From: JBPYFK01 sp051984675
Lineage (GTDB): Bacteria; Actinomycetota; Actinomycetes; Mycobacteriales; Pseudonocardiaceae
Length of the DNA stretch: 11,138 bases
Direction: 5' to 3'
NCBI GenBank assembly: GCA_051984675.1
Contig: JBPYFK010000131.1
Coordinates: 1-11,138, forward strand
Below the pieces are notes generated by a model that was not told the DNA's origin, did not search any database, and saw only the letters and a list, made by a program, of their open reading frames with translations. Both the position numbers and the translations under genes were made by a program. The stretch's first letter is position 1. The number at the start of each line of letters is the position of its first letter. Shown here one piece after another: positions 6,432 through 11,138 of the stretch.

Positions 6432-6620
6432 ATGAGTGTGGCACCTACCGATCTAGTAGACGAGGTCCGGCACCTCCTCTTGGAGGTGGCGATGGACGAC
6501 TTCGATATGGCCCAGGCTGGCATTGACGCGTTAGCTCGCGAGCACGGTATGCCGGCAGTGGGGGATGCCATGCAGACTGTGGTCGCAGACTTCGAGCGAG
6601 AGCAGGGGACCTGTGGTTAG
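6432..6620 (+). CDS. Small hypothetical acidic protein (62 aa)
   Basis: The frame encodes MSVAPTDLVDEVRHLLLEVA and 42 further residues, ending in EQGTCG. The ATG at 6432 is favoured over an upstream ATG at 6303. The upstream one lies inside the transposase remnant in another frame, and the peptide it adds is low in codon bias. GAGCGAGGGG precedes 6432, with the G-rich part very close to the start. The protein is acidic and looks like two to three amphipathic helices (LVDEVRHLLLEVAMDDFDMA; AGIDALAREHG; MQTVVADFEREQ). It lies alone between an IS remnant and a convergent gene. No family is recognised. Confidence 0.45.
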   Translation: MSVAPTDLVDEVRHLLLEVAMDDFDMAQAGIDALAREHGMPAVGDAMQTVVADFEREQGTCG

Positions 6621-6814
6621 AGCCAGCTACACAGAGGGCCGTGTCCTGCGGGGCCCGCAGCAACTCTAGCCAGTCTCGACTTTCGCACCGTTGTCGAACA
6701 CTCGTCCGATGCTCCCTGGTTCTCTCATTGCCCCGAGGACACGCTCAGCGCGGCCAGAAGAGGACGCTCGCGGATAGGGGTGTGGGCAAGCTCCGGCCAC
6801 AGGTCGTGCGGACT

Positions 6815-7856
6815 TCAGAGGTGGTCGGCCGCGTCTTTGATGGCCTGGGCGAAAGCTTCAGGTGCTTCCTGCGGAACGTTGTGTCCGATACCGGTGAGGA
6901 TCCGGTGTTGGTATCGTCCGGTGAACTTTCCACGGTAGGCGGTTCCATTCGCTGCCGGGCCGTCGAAATCGCTGGCTATCGTGATTGTGGGAAGCGGAAT
7001 CGTGGGGGCTGCGGCGAGTTTCTGTTCGTAGCTGTCGTACTGCGGCTCGCCCGCGGCCAGGCCCAGCCGCCACCGGTAGTTGTGGATGACGATGGCGACG
7101 TGGTCGGGATTGTTGAAGGAGGCCGCTGTCCGCTCGTAGGTCGCGTCGTCGAAATTCCATTTCGGTGAGGCGATCTTCCAGATCAGTTTGTTGAAGTCGT
7201 GGCGGTTCTCCTGGTACCCGAGGACACCGCGTTCAGTGGCGAAGTAGCACTGGTACCACCAACCGTATTCGGACGCCGGGGCCACCGGCTGCTGGTTCTC
7301 CTTCGGACTGGTGATCAGGTAGCCGCTGACGGACACGAGCGCCTTGCAGCGCTGGCCACAGCGCCGCGATGATGTCGGCCGTTCGCGCGCCCCAGTCGTA
7401 CCCACCCAGGATCGCTCTGTCGATTCGAAGAGCATCCATAAGCGCGATGATGTCGAGCGCGAAGGCCGACTGTTGGGCGTTGCGCACGGCGTTTCCCGAC
7501 AGGAAGGTCGTCGAGCCGTACCCCCGCAGGTAGGGCACGATCACCCGGTAACCGGCTGCCGCGAGCAGTGGGCCGACGTCGATGTAGCTCGACGCGTCGT
7601 AGGGCCATCCGTGGATCAGCACCACGGCCGGGCCACTGGCGGGGCCGTACTCGACGTACCCGATGTTGAGCACACCGGCGTTGACCTGCTTGATCGGGCC
7701 CAGCGATGTGTTCTTCCCGGCCTGCGCACGGCGGCTGTCACCCGAGGCGCCTGTCGGAGTGCTGGGCCCGGTGGTCGATGTCGAGGAGCACGCGGTCAGT
7801 GAGGCCCCCACGACCGCCGCGCCAATCGCCTGGGTGAAACCTCTCCTGCTGAGCAT
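6815..7856 (-). pseudogene. Alpha/beta-hydrolase lipoprotein (epoxide hydrolase/dehalogenase type) broken by one frameshift
   Basis: Two frames together encode a complete protein of about 346 residues. The first part starts at the ATG at 7856, preceded by GGGAGG. It has a twin-arginine signal (SRRGFTQ, residues 3-9) and a lipobox LTAC with Cys23, so it would be a Tat-exported lipoprotein. HGWP (82-85) forms the oxyanion-hole region, and GGYDWGA carries the putative nucleophile Asp154. Near 7350-7353 the frame changes, just after AALWP. The second frame continues RCKALVSVSGYLITS, the cap domain, a probable acid in IASDFDG and the catalytic His in GIGHNVPQEAP. The total length of 1042 bases exceeds a multiple of three by one. 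An Asp nucleophile suggests a C-O or C-halogen bond-cleaving enzyme rather than an esterase. Both halves are otherwise well preserved, so the lesion is recent, or it is a sequencing error. Confidence 0.85.
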
Positions 7857-8141
7857 CCGACATCCTCCCTGCGAAGATCCGGACGTGGATGTCACCACTA
7901 CCCAGAGGCCTCCGCTGACGGGCGACGGTGCACACGGTTGCCACGGCACAAACGAAACGCCCCGTCAGGGTTTTTCCGGGCCGGGAAGTGACCAACGGCC
8001 CACTGCGGCAAGGCTGTCGCCACGCACAAAGGCCCACATCGCCGGGCCGGTCCGCCATATGCGCATGGACCTGCGTGATATCGCCGACTACGAGACCGGG
8101 CCGCCCCATGGTGAGAGTGCTGCTGGAGCATGGATGGCAGA

Positions 8142-8651
8142 TCAACATGGTGCAATCCGGTCGGTGCGCTTCCCATCCAGCAGCTGGTAGGCCAGGTGTG
8201 TGCTAGTTGCGAGCACGCCCTTGTGCAGGGCTTCGAAGACAAGCTCTGAACGCGTCCAGCGCCACGGCGGCGGTGCCAACCCCCTCGATGCCAGCAGGGT
8301 GAAGTCCACGCCCAAAATGACGGCGAAATGGGTGACCATAAGGGGCGCGCCCCGCATCCCCGCTGTTCCCAACAATCCCCTTAGCACACCCCAGCTGGTT
8401 CCCCAGGCCCAGTGCACAAGGGTGGAGAGCCGTTGCCGTTCAGCGTCGCCCTTAGCTTCGACGCCCAGCAATCCGGCGGCCAGGTCGCCAGGGCTGGTGC
8501 TGCCGCTGCGACCGCGCACCTTCATTTCGACTTGCTGCCCGGCGGTCATCGCCGCCGTCCCAGCAAGCCCTGCGAAGATTCCCCTCCCGACGGCTGCGGC
8601 GGTATCACTGAGCCTGGTCACCGTCCCGCGGCCATTCGTTCTCGACGGCAT
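8142..8651 (-). CDS. Small integral membrane protein of unknown function (169 aa)
   Basis: The ATG at 8651 is selected because GGGGAGGA directly upstream is an excellent ribosome site. A longer open frame to 8735 has no such signal. The protein has about four hydrophobic segments: near 22-40 (GRGIFAGLAGTAAMTAGQQV), 78-95 (LVHWAWGTSWGVLRGLLG), 103-121 and 144-158. The pattern of an N-terminal GLAGTAAMTA helix, a central HWAWGTSWG helix and a C-terminal helix near HLAYQLLDG resembles actinobacterial DUF1440-like membrane proteins. That assignment is from memory of the pattern and is tentative. Gly and Ala residues are frequent within the helices. The gene looks intact and stands alone. Its upstream region has a 14-bp palindrome at 8737-8750. 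Confidence 0.75.
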   Translation of the reverse strand: MPSRTNGRGTVTRLSDTAAAVGRGIFAGLAGTAAMTAGQQVEMKVRGRSGSTSPGDLAAGLLGVEAKGDAERQRLSTLVHWAWGTSWGVLRGLLGTAGMRGAPLMVTHFAVILGVDFTLLASRGLAPPPWRWTRSELVFEALHKGVLATSTHLAYQLLDGKRTDRIAPC

Positions 8652-8736
8652 TGTGTCCTCCCCTGCTGCAAGTGCTCCGGGAGAGCCGGTCAGTGCGCAG
8701 CGGCGGGCAAGGGTCACCGCAATCCCGCAAGACACG

Positions 8737-8750
8737 TTCTAGATCTAGAA
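8737..8750. promoter_or_regulatory. 14-bp perfect palindrome, candidate operator
   Basis: TTCTAGATCTAGAA is a perfect 14-bp palindrome containing two CTAG tetramers, which are rare in most bacterial genomes. It lies 86 bases upstream of the membrane-protein start at 8651 and 48 bases beyond the stop of the DJ-1/PfpI remnant. An operator for the membrane-protein gene is the simplest guess; function is unproven. Confidence 0.4.
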
Positions 8751-8797
8751 GCCCTAGCGGCGCTGCTAGAGACCGTTGCCGGTGTGACCAGCCATCT

Positions 8798-9133
8798 TTA
8801 GCTGAGTACCTTGAGGAGTTCGTGTGCCAGAGGCGCAGCGGACGCGGGGTTCTGCCCGGTGTACAGGTTGCTCCTCGGCGGACCTCAGGATTTCCTCCTG
8901 CTCCCGGGCGATCTGCTCACTGCCGGGCATCGAAGGGCGCAGACTCATCACGTCCACGTGGGGCACGACACCGCCGGGCGTGGCCACCACGACCTCGTGG
9001 CCGACGCCGGTGAACTCACGGTAAGGAGCCGCGAACTCTTCGGCCCAGTACCCAGTCGGATGCTGGTGCCGTCCTTGAGCGTCCAATAACTCGCTCCGGT
9101 CACCACGAACAGGATCTTGGCAATAGGAATCAC
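8798..9133 (-). pseudogene. DJ-1/PfpI-family protein, decayed by a frameshift and an internal deletion
   Basis: Three pieces in three frames match the DJ-1/PfpI (class I glutamine amidotransferase-like) family. Piece 1 starts at a GTG at 9133 with GAGG upstream and reads IPIAKILFVVTGASYWTLKD. A single missing base near 9064 shifts to piece 2, PTGYWAEEFAAPYREF, then GHEVVVATPGG and EQIAREQEEILRSAEE. Near 8873 a second shift leads to the normal family C-terminus, SNLYTGQNPASAAPLAHELL, ending with KVLS and TAA at 8798-8800. The region between pieces 2 and 3, roughly the middle half of a protein usually around 225 residues long, is missing. It includes the elbow with the catalytic cysteine. The gene is clearly dead. 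Family members act as glyoxalases/deglycases or stress hydrolases. Confidence 0.85.
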
Positions 9134-9441
9134 CCGACCTCATGGTTCGACCGGTATGTGTGAAGCCGACAGGGGCATAGGTCCCTGCACTCCGGAACGA
9201 ATCCCCGACGTCGGCCGGCCGGGACGCAACGCACCGGCGGCTCTCGGGCGCCCCATATGCGATGGGCCATAGGTCCTTCTGCCCTACCGACACGGGATGT
9301 CGTCATTCAGCCTCGGGGCCGGTGGGTGCGTCGGGGCGAGGGTCTCCACTGCTTCCACCCTTCTGAGGGGGCAGGAGTCAGGAGCTCCCGAGATGCGCCG
9401 ACTGTGGCATCGAGTCCAACAATCTCTCGGAGAAGATCACG
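9134..9441. other. 308-bp intergenic region upstream of the HSL-type hydrolase
   Basis: No gene is supported. The region must hold the promoter of the hydrolase gene at 9442 and of the former DJ-1 gene at 9133, which diverge from it. I see a 10-bp palindrome CCGACGTCGG at 9205-9214 and a 9-bp direct repeat, CATAGGTCC, at 9176-9184 and 9268-9276. No convincing -35/-10 pair stands out. The open frames crossing this part lack coding-like codon bias. Confidence 0.4.
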
Positions 9442-10422
9442 ATGAGCACGCCTACACGTCACGGCGGGGGGACCGCCGTTGTCGAGCCACGAACTCAGGC
9501 GTGGCTGGATCAGCTTTCTGCTGCCGGTGGCCCCGCTCTCAATGAGCTCACACCGCAGGATGCGCGCGAGGTGCTACGAGGAGCCCAGCGCAGCGTTACG
9601 GTGGAGCTGCCGCCCGCCGACATTGAAGACCGTGTGATTGCAGGCGGTCCGACCGGTGAAGTGAACATCCGGGTTGTCCGGCCGAAGGACACGCCGGGCA
9701 CCCTGCCGGTGATTGTTCACACGCATGGTGGTGGCTGGATTCTCGGCGACAAGGACACGCACGATCGCCTCGTGCGAGAGCTGGCGAACGCCGCCCAGGC
9801 AGTTGTCGTATTCGTCGATTACACGCCGGCTCCCGAAGCGCACTATCCCGTGCAAAACGAGCAGGCATATACCGCCCTGGAGTGGGTCGCTGCCCACGCT
9901 GTGGAGATCGGCGCCGACGCGACGCGCATCGCGCTGTTCGGCGATAGCGTCGGCGGCAATATGGTTGCCGCGCTGACACTGATGGCTAAGGAACGCAGCG
10001 GGCCACCCATCGCTGCGCAGGTGCTGTTCTACCCGGTCACCGACGCGCATTTCGACACCGACTCCTACCAGGAGCACGCGGACGGTCCCTGGCTGACGCG
10101 CGCGGCGATGAAATGGTTCTGGGATGCCTACCTGCCCGACGAGAGCAAGCGCCTTGAACCGACGGCCTCACCACTGGAGGCGTCGATCGAGCAGCTTCGC
10201 GGGCTGCCACCGGCATTGGTCATCACTGACGATGACGTGCTCCGGGATGAGGGCGAGGCTTACGCGGATAAGCTCGCCCAGGCCGGAACCTGGGTAACCA
10301 TGGTGCGCTACGGCGGCACCATCCACGATTTCGCGCTCCTGAACCCGATCACCGACACCCCCGCACCACGCGCGGCCATCGCCCAAGCGGGGCAGTTCCT
10401 CCGACAGCACCTGGCCTCGTAG
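9442..10422 (+). CDS. Alpha/beta hydrolase, hormone-sensitive-lipase-type esterase
   Basis: This encodes 326 residues, typical of the HSL (family IV) esterases. The oxyanion-hole motif HGGGW is at 95-99 and the nucleophile elbow GDSVGG at 167-172, with catalytic Ser169. The acid is most likely Asp265 in TDDDVLRDEGEAYADKL, and the catalytic His295 is in GGTIHDF. The N-terminal cap helices occupy about residues 15-50. There is no signal peptide, so the enzyme is cytoplasmic. It probably hydrolyses short acyl esters; the natural substrate is unknown. The start at 9442 has GGAGAA at 9427-9432. It reads divergently from the DJ-1/PfpI remnant. Codon bias is slightly weaker than in the regulator gene, but the frame is intact and all catalytic residues are present. 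Confidence 0.93.
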   Translation: MSTPTRHGGGTAVVEPRTQAWLDQLSAAGGPALNELTPQDAREVLRGAQRSVTVELPPADIEDRVIAGGPTGEVNIRVVRPKDTPGTLPVIVHTHGGGWILGDKDTHDRLVRELANAAQAVVVFVDYTPAPEAHYPVQNEQAYTALEWVAAHAVEIGADATRIALFGDSVGGNMVAALTLMAKERSGPPIAAQVLFYPVTDAHFDTDSYQEHADGPWLTRAAMKWFWDAYLPDESKRLEPTASPLEASIEQLRGLPPALVITDDDVLRDEGEAYADKLAQAGTWVTMVRYGGTIHDFALLNPITDTPAPRAAIAQAGQFLRQHLAS

Positions 10423-10433
10423 CGGCGGCTACG
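10418..10433 (+). terminator. Short hairpin at the esterase stop codon
   Basis: CGTAGC, a 4-base loop GGCG, then GCTACG form a perfect 6-bp stem that includes the TAG stop of the esterase gene. There is no T-run after it. It may slow or end transcription, but the stem is short and chance is plausible. Confidence 0.25.
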
Positions 10434-10617
10434 GACCTCACAGCCCCAGATCGGTCAATGATCGGCTCGGGCTCAATATCCGCTCGTCCGCATAAGCGTC
10501 CGTCTCCGGTGACCACTGCGGTACTTGACGGTCGTGACATCGCCTCGACAGGTTGGGCCGCCCGGTTGGCGTGTCGCGTGATCATGTTCGGCCAGCGTCC
10601 ATCACGATCAACAGCTT

Positions 10618-10860
10618 GTGTCCACATGCCGCCTGCCCAATTCGCTGTCCCACTCACTGGAGTCGTTCCGGCCGTGTTTTAGCGCGCGGACGTTCACCAC
10701 GTTCATCGGCCTGGTCACCGGGCTGATCGCCGCGCCGGGACGGCGGACGGTGTGTGGGATGCTGACCGCCGCCGGGATGGGCGGAGTGTGGCATCACAGC
10801 CGGGCACACCGGTTCTTCGCGACGGCGCGGTGGAGCCTCGACCAGGTCGGGCTGGTCATG
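10618..10860 (+). pseudogene. IS701-like (DDE superfamily) transposase, N-terminal fragment
   Basis: From a GTG at 10618 the frame encodes SLSHSLESFRPCFSARTF, then TTFIGLVTGLIAAPGRRTV, CGMLTAAG and WHHSRAHRFFATARWSLDQV. This is the conserved front of actinobacterial transposases of the DDE_5/IS701-like group; the family name is given from memory of the pattern. The similarity stops at about 10860. The downstream codons lose the family pattern and strong G/C bias, although the frame stays open to 11136. The catalytic core is absent, so the element cannot move itself. No terminal inverted repeats were identified in the 195 bp before it. Confidence 0.75.
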
Positions 10861-10913
10861 TTCAGCCCAGGCGAACAGACACCAAAGGACGGGAGAACAA
10901 CCGAGCAAGCAGG

Positions 10914-10928
10914 GCTGTCAGTGACAGC
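10914..10928. promoter_or_regulatory. Short inverted repeat upstream of the last gene
   Basis: GCTGTCA, a single central G, then TGACAGC form a perfect 7-bp-arm repeat. It lies 115 bp upstream of the start at 11043, in the sequence after the transposase fragment. It is a candidate operator or a chance palindrome. Confidence 0.3.
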
Positions 10929-11042
10929 AGACACCGCTAGTAACGAAACTCACTGCAATCGCATTCGTGTTGGGGCAGTGCTCGCCACTCGTCAACATGT
11001 ACGTTCCGCGAGTCCTGATTCCCGAAACGACTTGGGGATGAC

Positions 11043-11138
11043 ATGGCTACTCCCACAACAAATGAGCAGATTCTCTCCGGGGTTATCTCACGCCGTCTGC
11101 ACAAGCCAGACCCAGCCCGACGCAAGACGGAGTTAGGC
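11043..11138 (+). CDS. N-terminus of an unidentified protein (3' end outside window)
   Basis: The ATG at 11043 is preceded by GGGGAT (11034-11039) at good spacing, and its frame stays open to the end of the window. The 32 visible residues begin MATPTTNEQILSGVISRRLH and include a basic patch (DPARRKTELG). Third-position G/C content is only about half, weaker than in the neighbours. The competing ATG at 11038 belongs to a frame that stops at 11136. The gene lies 182 bp after the transposase fragment. No family can be assigned from so short a piece. Confidence 0.45.
   Translation, partial: MATPTTNEQILSGVISRRLHKPDPARRKTELG

Noticed and set aside
6641..7168. 175-codon + strand frame
   Set aside because: It lies mostly antisense to the 3' half of the frameshifted hydrolase and shows no domain pattern.
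7969..7985. CCC/GGG mini-stem followed by TTTTT as a + strand terminator
   Set aside because: The stem is only 3-4 bp, and no + strand gene ends nearby.
8766..9293. Apparent 175-aa intact - strand protein
   Set aside because: Its middle is DJ-1/PfpI sequence, but its two ends are out of frame with the family's real termini. It is an artefact of the two frame changes.
10947..10982. CACTGC ... GCAGTG inverted repeat
   Set aside because: The arms are only 6 bp with an 18-base gap, well within chance expectation.
10861..11136. Continuation of the transposase frame to 11136
   Set aside because: The sequence after about 10860 loses the family pattern and the G/C codon bias. The open frame there appears accidental.

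Overview
The window is high-GC DNA with strong G/C preference at third codon positions, Shine-Dalgarno-type ribosome sites and several actinobacterial-style families: a large ATPase-LuxR regulator, a Tat lipoprotein hydrolase and actinobacterial transposase types. An actinomycete is likely, perhaps of the Pseudonocardiaceae, but the genus is inference. The region looks like a plasticity zone. Intact genes are interleaved with broken genes, two transposase stubs and the truncated end of what looks like an integrative-element or plasmid operon. No tRNA, rRNA, CRISPR array or replication origin was seen.

Left part (1-2210, + strand): the 3' end of an unidentified gene, a 183-bp spacer with a short perfect inverted repeat, then a tight run of small genes. 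These are a membrane-anchored protein (325-894), a small helix-turn-helix protein (987-1178), a soluble hypothetical protein (1175-1558), two one-helix membrane proteins (1555-1701 and 1698-2021), a 24-codon ORF (2018-2092) and a possible GTGA-coupled ORF from 2089. The last four or five starts overlap the previous stop codon by 4 bases, so the genes are probably translationally coupled. The run ends abruptly where a convergent gene begins. The layout resembles the small-gene operons of actinobacterial integrative conjugative elements, but no integrase, Rep or FtsK-like gene is visible here.

Middle part (2209-6141, - strand): a 784-aa regulator with an N-terminal Walker-type ATPase, a helical repeat region and a C-terminal LuxR DNA-binding domain. 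Next comes a two-gene operon of an isoprenylcysteine carboxyl methyltransferase-like membrane protein and a MarR regulator, overlapping by 4 bases. A perfect 11-bp-arm inverted repeat just upstream of this operon is a good candidate for the MarR operator. A perfect 15-bp-stem hairpin lies beyond it.

Right part (6142-11138): a stop-containing stub of an IS1595-type transposase, a small hypothetical gene, an alpha/beta-hydrolase lipoprotein gene split by one frameshift, an intact small membrane protein gene, a DJ-1/PfpI gene reduced to three out-of-frame pieces, an intact HSL-type esterase gene (9442-10422), a stub of an IS701/DDE-type transposase and the start of a further gene running off the window. 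The main regulatory unit is the MarR/methyltransferase operon. The other genes have no clear shared pathway.
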